DNA of 35,923 nt from Pseudomonadota bacterium (GTDB taxonomy: Bacteria; Pseudomonadota; Alphaproteobacteria; Reyranellales; Reyranellaceae), in the NCBI GenBank assembly GCA_023416135.1, contig JAEZIF010000055.1:1-35923 (forward strand). Reading direction: 5' to 3'. This document shows, one piece after another, positions 26,381-33,829 of the stretch. The notes under the pieces are model-generated. The model was not told the DNA's origin. It did no database searches and was given only the letters and a program-made list of their open reading frames with translations. Numbering within the stretch: position 1 is the first letter of the stretch; each line of letters begins with the position of its first letter. Position numbers and translations under genes: made by a program.

Positions 26381-28579
26381 ATGGCCCCTCTGGAGAATGG
26401 CGGGTTTCAGCCATCGGTTTGGGCCGGCGATAGAAGCCGGCCCATCGACTCGCTCATGCGGGCGCTGCTTTACGTCGCCCAGCAGGTTGGTCGGCCTATC
26501 AGTGAAGCCGACGTGCGCCGCCTGGCAGCAGTGCCGGCGGCGGGCCTCGACGAGGCGGCCTTCCTCACTGCCTGCGAACGGCTCGGTCTCGATACCCACG
26601 CTTTCGATCTCACGCCTGAGCGGCTCGAATCGTTGCCGCTGCCTTTCGTGCTGCTGGCCGTGGGACACCCCGCTCATGTCGTCGTTGCCGGCCGGGCAGG
26701 ACAATGGATGGTGCTCGATGTCGTCGACGGCCAGGTCTGGCAGCTGACGACCGACGAGGTGAGGGCGCTCGGCACGCGTGTCCTGGTGATGCGCGAGAAG
26801 CCGCCCGATGCGAAGGGCGCGCGCTGGTACGTGCCGCTCTGGATGCGGGTGCGGCCGGTCATCCTGAAGCTGGCGGCTGCCTCCTTCGTCATCAACCTGC
26901 TCGCGCTGGCGACGCCGCTCTTCATGATGCTGATGCTGAACACGGTGGTGGGCCACACGCCGCCGGCGAACGCCGCATCGTTGGTACTGATGCTCGCCGC
27001 CGGCATGCTCGTGGTCTACGGCCTGGACTTCGGCCTGCGTCTGGCGCGCGGCTGGCTGTCGGCGCGCACCGGCGCCAGTCTCGACGCGTTGATGAGCGGC
27101 GAAGCGCTGCATCATCTGATGCAGCTTCCCTACCGGCATTTCGAGCGCACACCGTCGGGCGTCATCGCCGAGCGCCTGCGCCAGCTCGACGTGTTGCGGA
27201 ATTTCCTCACCGGCCAGATGCCGGTGCTGGCGATCGACATCGCCTTCGTCGTGCTGTTCCTCGCGGCCACCTTCTTCATCAGTCCGATACTGGGCGCCAT
27301 CGCCGCCTTGGCAATTCCAGTGCTGATCGGCGTGTCGTTGGCGACTCATCGCGCGCAGCGTCGGCTGGCCGACGAGAGCTTTCAGGCGCTCGCCGCCAAG
27401 GGCTCGACGCTCGCCGAGACGGTGGCCAACGCCGCAACCATAAAGACGCTGGGGCTCGAGGCGGAGGTCGAGAAGCGCTGGCAGGCGCGCGTCGAGCGGT
27501 CGGCCTGGGCATCCTTTCGCGCCAACAACCTCGCCAACATCGCCGCCAGCGCCTCGGGCAGCCTGCAGCTCCTGGCTTCGCTGGTGATCGTCGTGATCGG
27601 CGTATGCCAGGTGGTCGATCATCACTTGACGATCGGAGCGCTGGTTGCCGCCAACATGCTGGCAGTGCGCGCGCTGCAGCCGATGCGCCAGCTCGCGGCG
27701 GCATGGCACCAGCTCCAGGCGACCAGCGCCGCATTCAAACGCATCGACGAGCTGATGAGCGAGGCGGCCGAGAGCCCGCCGGGCGAACTCGCTCCCATGC
27801 CGGCATTGACGGGCGACATCGTGTTCGATCGCGTCACCTATCGCGCCGACACCGACACGCCGGCAATCCTGCAAAACGCCGACTTCCAGGTCGTCGCCGG
27901 CGAGATTCTGGGCATCGTCGGCCCGTCGGGATCGGGCAAGACGACCATCGCCAACTTGGTGCAGGGGTTGTTCAAGCCTGCCGGTGGGCGTGTTCTGATC
28001 GACGGCATGGACATCGCCCACATCTCACCGGCGCAACTGCGCGCCCAGATCGGCGCCGTGCCGCAGGAGGTCCAGCTCTTTACCGGCTCGGTCCGTGAGA
28101 ACATCGCCATGGGCGTAGTCGACAAGGATCCCGGCCGCGTCGTCGCCGTCGCCAAGTTCGTCGGCGCCCATGATTTCATCCAGCGCCTGTCGCACGGCTA
28201 CAACACCGTGCTGGGCGAGCGCGGGCAGGGGCTGTCGAGCGGTCAGCGCCAGCTGCTCAGCATCGCCCGCGCACTGATCCGCAATCCACGCATCCTGGTG
28301 CTCGACGAAGCGACCAGCGCGCTCGATCCCGCGACCGAGGAAAAGCTCCTGCGTCAGCTCAAGGCCAACGCGCGCGGCCGCACCGTGATCATGATCACCC
28401 ATCGGCTGGCGCCGCTTGCGATCGCCGATCGCGTGGCGCTCCTGATGGACGGCCGCATCGAGCGCATCGGCTCACCGACCGAGGTCATGGCCTACGCGCG
28501 CATCCGCATGGCCGAGGCGAGCCGCGGCCAGACCACCGCCGGTGCGGCGGCGGCACACACGGTGGCGATGCTGGCTTAG
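26381..28579 (+). CDS. Type I secretion system ABC transporter (permease-ATPase)
   Basis: A 732-residue inner-membrane ABC exporter of the HlyB/PrtD type. Residues about 20-140 form a C39-peptidase-like domain without a catalytic Cys, as in HlyB. Then come a six-helix membrane domain (about 165-450) and an ATPase with Walker A GPSGSGKT (514-521), Q-loop VPQEVQLF, signature LSSGQ (618-622; the usual second G is S), Walker B ILVLDEATSALD (638-649) and the H-loop MITHR. Type I systems also need a membrane-fusion protein and usually an adjacent RTX-type substrate; neither is next to it here. The neighbour on the right is on the other strand. Confidence 0.9.
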   Translation: MAPLENGGFQPSVWAGDRSRPIDSLMRALLYVAQQVGRPISEADVRRLAAVPAAGLDEAAFLTACERLGLDTHAFDLTPERLESLPLPFVLLAVGHPAHVVVAGRAGQWMVLDVVDGQVWQLTTDEVRALGTRVLVMREKPPDAKGARWYVPLWMRVRPVILKLAAASFVINLLALATPLFMMLMLNTVVGHTPPANAASLVLMLAAGMLVVYGLDFGLRLARGWLSARTGASLDALMSGEALHHLMQLPYRHFERTPSGVIAERLRQLDVLRNFLTGQMPVLAIDIAFVVLFLAATFFISPILGAIAALAIPVLIGVSLATHRAQRRLADESFQALAAKGSTLAETVANAATIKTLGLEAEVEKRWQARVERSAWASFRANNLANIAASASGSLQLLASLVIVVIGVCQVVDHHLTIGALVAANMLAVRALQPMRQLAAAWHQLQATSAAFKRIDELMSEAAESPPGELAPMPALTGDIVFDRVTYRADTDTPAILQNADFQVVAGEILGIVGPSGSGKTTIANLVQGLFKPAGGRVLIDGMDIAHISPAQLRAQIGAVPQEVQLFTGSVRENIAMGVVDKDPGRVVAVAKFVGAHDFIQRLSHGYNTVLGERGQGLSSGQRQLLSIARALIRNPRILVLDEATSALDPATEEKLLRQLKANARGRTVIMITHRLAPLAIADRVALLMDGRIERIGSPTEVMAYARIRMAEASRGQTTAGAAAAHTVAMLA

Positions 28580-28624
28580 ATGGCAGTGCAGCGCGGACCG
28601 CGGGTCGCCCGCCGTCCGACGAGG

Positions 28625-29089
28625 TCAAAGAAGCTCCACGAAATCCGGATCTTCCAGTCGCGCAAGGCGCTCCGAAGCGAGCCGCGCGCAGTCGATCAGC
28701 AGCGACTTGCGCCGCGCGGCCGCCATCGGCCGGCGCGGCGGATGGCGAAGCGATTCGCCGCCATAGGCGTCGGCAACGATCACCCCGATGTCTTCGGGGA
28801 TCAGCGCTTGCGGGAAGTCGATCGGAACGGCGAAATAGAGCTGGTCGCACCAGCCGAGGTAGTCGGGCCACTTCTCGTCGACCCGCCAGTCCTCGATCGA
28901 CGACTTGACCTCGACGATGGTGATGTCGCCTGCGCGGCCGACGGCGAAGATGTCGGCGCGCCGGCCGTCGGGCAGCGGCACTTCCAGCAGCACCGAATGG
29001 CCGGCTTGGCGCATCAGCCGGCAGGCGCCGCGACACACGGCCAAGGTTATCTCGGGTCGCGCCTGGCGCGCGACCGACGGCATGCTCAT
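28625..29089 (-). CDS. MmcB family DNA repair protein
   Basis: A 154-residue protein of the MmcB family, named for mitomycin sensitivity in Caulobacter and belonging to the PD-(D/E)XK nuclease fold. The core reads RRADIFAVGRAGDITIVEVKSSIEDWR, giving the D and E-x-K catalytic residues, followed by the family stretch KWPDYLGWCDQLYFAVP and IVADAYGGE. I see no LexA-type GAAC-N7-GAAC site just upstream, so SOS control is not supported by this sequence. It is 9 bases downstream of the larger Sel1-repeat gene and probably read from the same transcript. Confidence 0.88.
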   Translation of the reverse strand: MSMPSVARQARPEITLAVCRGACRLMRQAGHSVLLEVPLPDGRRADIFAVGRAGDITIVEVKSSIEDWRVDEKWPDYLGWCDQLYFAVPIDFPQALIPEDIGVIVADAYGGESLRHPPRRPMAAARRKSLLIDCARLASERLARLEDPDFVELL

Positions 29090-29098
29090 GCGCCGATT

Positions 29099-30316
29099 CT
29101 AGCGTCCGGAGGCGGGCTTGGGCACCGCGGTCGCGGCACGCGCCGATGCATCGTCGATCGGCCGCTCGAGCGCCGGCGTGAAGCGCTGCGCCAGAGTTTC
29201 GGCCTGTCGGCGATCCTTCTCGGCGAGCTGGCTGGCCGATTTTTCCCGCACCGCCCGCGAATCGGGATGGCCTGCCTTCTCGGCCAGCACCAGCCACTTG
29301 TAGCCCTCGACCGGATCGGGCGCGCCGGTGACGCCGCCCATCAGCATGATGCCCAGCGCATGCTGCGCCTGCGGCAGGCCTTGCTGTGCGGCGCGGCTGT
29401 ACCACAGCATGGCCTGCGCGGGATCGCGCGCCACGCCGACGCCCGAGAAGTAGGCGTTGCCGAGTTTGAATTGGGCCGACGGTACGCCGGCCTGGGCGGC
29501 GACCTGGTACCAGTTGATGGCCGACTGCACCGTCCGCTCATTCAGCGCCTTGTCGCGCGATGCCGGCGTGCGCGCCGCCATGTCGCCCAGCGCCAGCGCG
29601 GCTTCGGGCACGCCGTTGTCGCGCGCCTGCACCAGCCATTTCTGGGCGGCGGGGATGTCGCGCTTGATGCCGACGCCTTCGCTCAGCGCCAACCCGTAGC
29701 GCAGCCCGGCCAGCACATGGCCCTTCTCGGCGGCGCGCCGATAGAGATCGGCGGCGCGCACCGGATCCGGCGCGATCTGCTCGGTGCTTTCATCCATGGC
29801 GCGGCCGAGAGTGTAGAGCGCCTGCGGGTCGCCGCTCGCTGCGGCCTTCTCGAGCCACGCCCGGGCGTTGACGAGATCGCGCTGCACGCCGAGGCCGCGC
29901 ATATAGAGGATACCGAGATTGATCTGCGCCCGTGTATGTCCGGCCGACGCGGCTTTCTGGAACAGCTGGAGCGCGCGCGCCTCGTCACGCGGCGTGCCGG
30001 CAAGACCTTGCGCGTAGACGAGGGCCAAGCGATGCGCGCCCTCGCTCGAGCCCGCGTCGGTGGCGCGCTGGATGTGGCGCAGGCCGTCGCGATTGGCGCC
30101 GCGATCGAGCAGCACGGCGCCAAGCCACGCCTCGGCATCGGCATCGCTTGCGGCCATCGAGCGGAACGTCGCTTCGGCGGCGCCGAGATCCCCGGCGCGA
30201 TAAGCGGCGACGGCCGAGCGCAACGGCGGCGCCACGTCGACGGCGTCCTGTTGAGCGAGCGCGGCACCGCTGACGGCAAGTGCTGCCGCTAGCACCGCCA
30301 CCCGCAGCATCGTCAT
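29099..30316 (-). CDS. Exported Sel1-like/TPR repeat protein
   Basis: A 405-residue periplasmic protein. A signal sequence (residues 1-22, LRVAVLAAALAVSGAALAQ) precedes a long run of Sel1-like repeats, for example AGHTRAQINLGILYMRGLGV, KGHVLAGLRYGLALSEGVGI and AGVPSAQFKLGNAYFSGVGV; at least eight units can be counted from about residue 35 to 350. Such repeats form protein-binding superhelices. The function is unknown. The frame opens further upstream, but the ATG at 30316 overlaps the stop of the preceding Sel1 gene as ATGA and starts directly before the signal sequence. Both are probably paralogues working together. Confidence 0.87.
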   Translation of the reverse strand: MTMLRVAVLAAALAVSGAALAQQDAVDVAPPLRSAVAAYRAGDLGAAEATFRSMAASDADAEAWLGAVLLDRGANRDGLRHIQRATDAGSSEGAHRLALVYAQGLAGTPRDEARALQLFQKAASAGHTRAQINLGILYMRGLGVQRDLVNARAWLEKAAASGDPQALYTLGRAMDESTEQIAPDPVRAADLYRRAAEKGHVLAGLRYGLALSEGVGIKRDIPAAQKWLVQARDNGVPEAALALGDMAARTPASRDKALNERTVQSAINWYQVAAQAGVPSAQFKLGNAYFSGVGVARDPAQAMLWYSRAAQQGLPQAQHALGIMLMGGVTGAPDPVEGYKWLVLAEKAGHPDSRAVREKSASQLAEKDRRQAETLAQRFTPALERPIDDASARAATAVPKPASGR

Positions 30317-30807
30317 TTGGTCTTGAAGGTGTAGGCGACGGCGGCCGCCTTGGCCTTCTCGATCTCGTCGGGCTTCATCTCGCGTGCGAGTTGCTCGTAG
30401 GCCTGCGGCGAGACCGGTCCATGCCAGCGTTCGGCGATCGCCACCCACTTGTAGGCTTCGAACAGGCTCTTCGGCACGCCCTTGCCCTCGGCGTAGGCGC
30501 CGGCGATCGGCAACATGGCCGGCACATAGCCGCGCTCGGCGGCATCGAGCAGCATCGGCGTCGCCCTGGCGACGTCGTAAAATTTCGAATCGGGATTGCC
30601 GTAAATGTAGAGGCCGGCGAAGAACTGCGCGCGGGGATCGCGCTCCTTGACCAGCACCTGCAGTTCTTTCTCCGCGGTTGCCATGTCGCCCGCCTGCATC
30701 GCCTTGACGGCTTCCTCCACGCCCGCGGCCGCTGGCTGTGCCAGCGCAAGCAGCGCCGTGGCGCTTGAAAGAACAAGCAGGGCACGATGGCTACGGACGA
30801 ATCGCAC
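30313..30807 (-). CDS. Small exported Sel1-repeat protein
   Basis: A 164-residue secreted protein. A basic start and hydrophobic stretch (about residues 6-26, ALLVLSSATALLALAQPAAAG) form a signal peptide. Residues about 35-130 contain Sel1/TPR-like units (MATAEKELQVLVKERDPRAQFF, and AGAYAEGKGVPKSLFEAYKWV). I take the GTG at 30807, which has GGGAG nine bases ahead; the longer start at 30855 would place 16 polar residues before the signal peptide. The stop overlaps the next Sel1 gene, so the pair is translationally coupled. Its function is not known. Confidence 0.8.
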   Translation of the reverse strand: MRFVRSHRALLVLSSATALLALAQPAAAGVEEAVKAMQAGDMATAEKELQVLVKERDPRAQFFAGLYIYGNPDSKFYDVARATPMLLDAAERGYVPAMLPIAGAYAEGKGVPKSLFEAYKWVAIAERWHGPVSPQAYEQLAREMKPDEIEKAKAAAVAYTFKTK

Positions 30808-31204
30808 GATGAAGCACTCCCGAAAACGGCTGGCTGTGTTTCGCCCGTCTACCATGGAAATGCGGCCGAATCAGACCGCAAGCCGTTGGCGTCGCTGATT
30901 GGCGCTGGTTTTCAGGCCCGCCTGCGCGTTGTCGACAAATTTGCACTCGCGCGAACCCTGCAGATGCAACTACTTGAGCATTAAGTGCCTGTCAAATAAC
31001 GAAAAACGGTCCATTCGATCCGTTTTGGATGGATTCCAGCCCACCCTTTCCCGAATATCTGCTGCCACGAAGACGCAGAAAATACGCGAAAATCCGGCCT
31101 CGTCCCCGAATCAGATATGCGCTTTTGCAGGTAACTAAGGCCGCACGCATTTGTTAAGTTTGCATCATTAGAGATGGTCCCTACCTGCTTGTAATTCATA
31201 TCTG
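30808..31204. promoter_or_regulatory. Intergenic region with second copy of the 17-base motif
   Basis: No gene is supported in this stretch. AGATATGCGCTTTTGCA at 31113-31129 is the second copy of the shared motif; 23 bases beyond it lies GTTAAG (31153-31158). Another inverted repeat, AAAACGG (31003-31009) with CCGTTTT (31020-31026), stands in its middle. Further TGCA tetramers are present near 30942, 30959 and 31161. The region could hold the promoter of the candidate sRNA that starts around 31205 and the promoter of the Sel1 genes on the other strand. Confidence 0.5.
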
Positions 31205-31394
31205 AAAGGCTTTTCCCACGAGATTGGCAGCGCTTCCCAAGTCAGGCGCGCCGACACCAGAGATCGACATAGCCCGCCGGCGGCCCCCCAAGCCGCTCAT
31301 CGAAGCCCCCTTCCCACACACCCCAAGGCTTCGATACCCCACACCCAGGCGGGCTCCTGAGGAAGGCCGGTCGTTCCCCAAGCGACCGGCCTTT
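31205..31394 (+). ncRNA. Candidate small RNA with four C-rich-loop hairpins
   Basis: Consecutive stem-loops are readable on the plus strand. H0: GGC-A-GCGC (31226-31233) with GCGC-GCC (31246-31252), loop TTCCCAAGTCAG. H1: GCGGC (31280-31284) with GCCGC (31292-31296), loop CCCCCAA. H2: ATCGAAGCC (31299-31307) with GGCTTCGAT (31327-31335), a 19-base loop with CCCTTCCC and ACCCCAA. H3: an 11-bp terminator with loop TTCCCCAAG. Every loop exposes C3-5AA. C-rich loops that can bind Shine-Dalgarno sequences are known in alphaproteobacterial sRNAs (AbcR and CcsR types), but I do not recognise this as a known family. The 5' end is not defined; no coding sequence fits. Confidence 0.55.
31363..31394 (+). 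terminator. Strong intrinsic terminator (end of the candidate sRNA)
   Basis: AAGGCCGGTCG (31363-31373) pairs perfectly with CGACCGGCCTT (31383-31393) around TTCCCCAAG, followed by TTTCATATTT. The T-rich side is on the plus strand, so it ends plus-strand transcription. No gene ends here on either strand, so it must belong to a noncoding transcript. Confidence 0.8.
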
Positions 31395-31663
31395 CATATT
31401 TCCGGATTTCCCACAGATCGGTCCGGCCGCGGGATTGACCCATGCAAAAAAAATCGGGAAAAGCCGTCGATATCGGGGCCGAGCCGCAGGTAGTTGCATG
31501 GTGAGCGCGATGTAAGATCACCCAAAACTGTCTATCTCCGTCAAAGAAGTCCAACAAATACAGGGACTAGACGGTCCTAGATATGCATTCTTGCAACTTA
31601 TGAAGGCATAAGCCCGTGTTAAGGTGAGTGTATTAAAGCAATTCCTATTCTATTGGTTTCCAT
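31395..31663. promoter_or_regulatory. TetR-gene promoter region with third copy of the 17-base motif
   Basis: AGATATGCATTCTTGCA at 31579-31595 is the third copy of the shared motif. GTTAAG follows 22 bases later (31618-31623), almost the same spacing as at the second copy (23), and the TetR ATG is 68 bases after the motif. An A8 run (31446-31453) and TTGCATGG (31494-31501) also occur. No small gene is supported. Confidence 0.5.
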
Positions 31664-32314
31664 ATGAAAATTGTCGGATTCCCGATCGACGTCTCTCGTT
31701 CCCAGGACGGCCGCATCGTCCGCGGCCTGCGGACGCGCCAGGCTCTCATCCAAGCCACGCTGGATTTGATCCAGGCTGGCGATGTCGAGCCGACCTCTGC
31801 GGCAATCGCGACCATCGCGGGCGTGTCCAGCCGAGCGCTGTTCCAGCATTTCACCAGCCTCGCTGACCTTTATGCGGCTGCATTCGATCTCGCGGTCAAC
31901 CGCGAGTTCGATCGCAATCGGCCGGTCGATGCGGCGGCGCCGCTGTCCAATCGCATCGAGCTCTTGGTATCGGATCGTGCTCAACTCTTCGAGGAGTGGC
32001 TCCCGGTATGGCACTTCGCCGAGCGCGTGCGCAGCGTCGCGCCGGCGGTCGGCCTCGGCGTGGCTCAGCTGCGCAAGCTCCTGCGCGAGCGCCTCGCCGC
32101 ATGGTTCTCGACCGAGCTCGGCAATCTCGCTCCCAGCTCGCGCGATCTGGTGCTCGACTCGCTCGATCTCGCCTTCGGTCTCGACAGCTGGATGAACATG
32201 CGCGAGCAGCTTCGCCTCTCGCCGGTTCATGCATCGCGCACATGGCGCTTCACCGCCGAGGCCATCGTCCTCCAGGCGCTCACGGTTCCCAACCCGCCTG
32301 CGGCGGTGTCCTGA
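31664..32314 (+). CDS. TetR family transcriptional regulator
   Basis: A 216-residue DNA-binding repressor-type protein. The N-terminal HTH (about residues 24-70: TRQALIQATLDLIQ, then AAIATIAGVSSRALFQHFTSLADLYAAAFD) is TetR-like. The C-terminal ligand-binding half (WHFAERVRSVAPAVGLG and onward) shows no recognisable ligand. The likely start is the ATG at 31664, since SD-like signals are poor. TetR genes commonly control a neighbour. Here neither flank carries an obvious pump, so its targets may be elsewhere or include the adjacent RNA candidate. Confidence 0.88.
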   Translation: MKIVGFPIDVSRSQDGRIVRGLRTRQALIQATLDLIQAGDVEPTSAAIATIAGVSSRALFQHFTSLADLYAAAFDLAVNREFDRNRPVDAAAPLSNRIELLVSDRAQLFEEWLPVWHFAERVRSVAPAVGLGVAQLRKLLRERLAAWFSTELGNLAPSSRDLVLDSLDLAFGLDSWMNMREQLRLSPVHASRTWRFTAEAIVLQALTVPNPPAAVS

Positions 32315-32404
32315 CAAGCAGCCAACGCACCCATTCCCGCCACGGGGCGACAGGAGGCAGTCGTTCCCGAGGCGACCGGCTCTCCAGATTCTGCGCCGAA
32401 GAAA
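32315..32404 (+). ncRNA. 3' region of the TetR gene with a degenerate copy of the sRNA hairpin
   Basis: GTCG (32360-32363), a nine-base loop TTCCCGAGG, and CGAC (32373-32376) followed by CGGC resemble the last hairpin of the candidate sRNA (GTCG-TTCCCCAAG-CGACCGGC). Two loop positions differ and the rest of the long stem is lost. The preceding bases, ACCCATTCCCGCC, are again C-rich. It may be an RNA processed from the TetR message, or a decayed duplicate. Confidence 0.35.
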
Positions 32405-32434
32405 AAAGGCGGCGACCCGAAGGCCGCCGCCTTT
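32405..32434. terminator. Bidirectional intrinsic terminator between tetR-type and cytochrome c' genes
   Basis: AAAGGCGGCG (32405-32414) pairs exactly with CGCCGCCTTT (32425-32434) around ten bases. Six A precede it at 32402-32407, so the minus strand reads a T-tract after the stem and gives a strong terminator for the cytochrome c' gene. The plus strand has TTTC and is also usable. It lies between two convergent genes, as expected. Confidence 0.88.
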
Positions 32435-32455
32435 CACTGGGATTAGAGTCGGCGA

Positions 32456-32908
32456 TCAGTTCGCCTTGGCGCGGAACTTGTCGTGGCAGGCGCCGCAGGC
32501 CTTGCCGGTATCAGCAAAGGCGGTGGCCAGCGCCTCCTGGTTGCCCGAACCCGCCGCGGCGGCGAGCTTGTCGTAGGCGGCTTCAACGTTCTTGCTGGCG
32601 GCCTGGAAGCCCGCCCAGTCGGTCCACACCGCTGGCAGGGCCTTGGTGTCCTTGTCCGAGCCCGCCGGGAACATCTTCACGAACGCAGCCTCGAGGGTCT
32701 TGAGCTTGGCGGCCTGCTCGACGGCGCTTGCGGTCGGCCCCTTGGCATCGATGACGCCTTTGATGGCACGCATCGCAGCAGCGGTCTGCTTGCGGTTCTC
32801 CTGACGCTCCTTGACCACGTCCGCCTGAGCAAGCGCGAAGGTGGCACCGCCCACCATCGCACCGGCGGCCAATGCACCAGCGATCGCCACAACCAGAGTC
32901 TTCCTCAT
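32456..32908 (-). CDS. Cytochrome c'
   Basis: A 150-residue periplasmic heme protein. A signal peptide of about 28 residues (LVVAIAGALAAGAMVGGATFALAQ) precedes a four-helix bundle domain. The heme-binding box CGACH (C138, C141, H142) sits near the C-terminus, the diagnostic arrangement of class II cytochromes c. Cytochromes c' bind NO or CO at five-coordinate heme and are linked to nitrosative-stress defence or electron transfer. The gene is divergent from a cytochrome b561-like gene with a 150-base gap, the common pairing in Proteobacteria. Confidence 0.92.
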   Translation of the reverse strand: MRKTLVVAIAGALAAGAMVGGATFALAQADVVKERQENRKQTAAAMRAIKGVIDAKGPTASAVEQAAKLKTLEAAFVKMFPAGSDKDTKALPAVWTDWAGFQAASKNVEAAYDKLAAAAGSGNQEALATAFADTGKACGACHDKFRAKAN

Positions 32909-33058
32909 CGATCCATCCCCTTTGAAAACTTCGCAACCATCGGCAAGTTTTTGCTCGACGGCCAGTTATTTGTTGCAGACGTTTGGAGCAAAGCGAACAG
33001 GGCCGGCGGCAAACTCCCATCACGACTGCGTGTGGTTCGCCGGGAAGGAGAACATCGG

Positions 33059-33748
33059 ATGGCCAACAAGCTCGACAAGAAAGTCCGCGTCTGGGATGTG
33101 CCGATACGCCTGTTCCATTGGTCGCTGGTGATTCTGCTGGTGACGTCGTATTTCTCCGCTCGCGCCGGCGGCGATTGGATGAAACTCCACTTCTGGTCCG
33201 GCTACACCATCCTCACCTTGCTGCTGTTCCGAATCGCCTGGGGCTTCGTCGGCAGCACGACGGCGCGCTTCTCGAATTTCGTGAAAGGGCCGGGTGCGTG
33301 GTTCGACTATCTCAGGAGCTTCGTCACCGGTCGCAAGACCTATGACCTCGGCCACAATCCGGTGGGCGGCATCATGGTGGTGGTGCTGATCGTCGCGGTT
33401 CTGGCGCAAGCGGTCGCCGGCCTGTTCTCCGCCGACACCGACATGGGAATAGTCAACGGCCCGCTCGCCTACAACATCCCCGACAAGTGGGTCGATCGTC
33501 TGACGTCCTTCCACAAGTTCTGGGTGAACGTGGTTATCGGCTTGGCGGCACTGCATATCCTGGCGGCCCTGATCTACCTCGTACTCAAGCGACAGAACCT
33601 GATCGGATCCATGTTCACCGGCCGCAAGCCGTTGGAGGACATCGCCGAGGCGGGGCAGCCGGAACCGTCGCTCCGCTTCGGCTCGGGCCGGCTCGCGATC
33701 TCGCTCCTCATCGCGTCGGCGGCGATCGTCTATTTCTGCGTCCGCTGA
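33059..33748 (+). CDS. Cytochrome b561-like di-heme membrane protein
   Basis: A 229-residue inner-membrane b-type cytochrome of the Ni-Fe hydrogenase/b561 superfamily. It has four main hydrophobic segments plus a C-terminal anchor. Candidate heme ligands are in VPIRLFHWSLVI, MKLHFWSGYT, LTSFHKFWVNV and LAALHILAAL. The frame is open well upstream, but the ATG at 33059 (MANKLDKKVRVWDVP) has AAGGAG eight bases before it and begins the family sequence. It likely passes electrons to or from the divergently encoded cytochrome c'. Confidence 0.9.
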   Translation: MANKLDKKVRVWDVPIRLFHWSLVILLVTSYFSARAGGDWMKLHFWSGYTILTLLLFRIAWGFVGSTTARFSNFVKGPGAWFDYLRSFVTGRKTYDLGHNPVGGIMVVVLIVAVLAQAVAGLFSADTDMGIVNGPLAYNIPDKWVDRLTSFHKFWVNVVIGLAALHILAALIYLVLKRQNLIGSMFTGRKPLEDIAEAGQPEPSLRFGSGRLAISLLIASAAIVYFCVR

Positions 33749-33829
33749 CCTGCGGTGGCGGTCTTGCTTGGGGGGGAGGCCGCCCCTAGGGTGCCCTTCC
33801 AAGCTTCCGTGAAACCTGGATTTTGCACC

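Noticed and set aside
26342..28021. A 559-codon open frame on the minus strand under the ABC exporter gene
   Set aside because: It is the complement of the exporter coding sequence, is rich in Arg/His/Gln, and shows no domain.
31205..31394. 6S RNA, tmRNA or SRP RNA as identity of the RNA candidate
   Set aside because: None of the conserved landmarks that I know (central bubble of 6S, tRNA-like end of tmRNA, GGAAGC-type SRP loop) could be found.
31224..31493. An 89-codon plus-strand open frame in the long intergenic region
   Set aside because: It is proline/arginine-rich, lacks a ribosome site, and crosses the strong terminator at 31363-31394; the noncoding interpretation fits better.
31621..31638. 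CtrA-type TTAA-N7-TTAA box before the TetR gene
   Set aside because: The two TTAA at 31619-31622 and 31633-31636 are ten bases apart, not seven.
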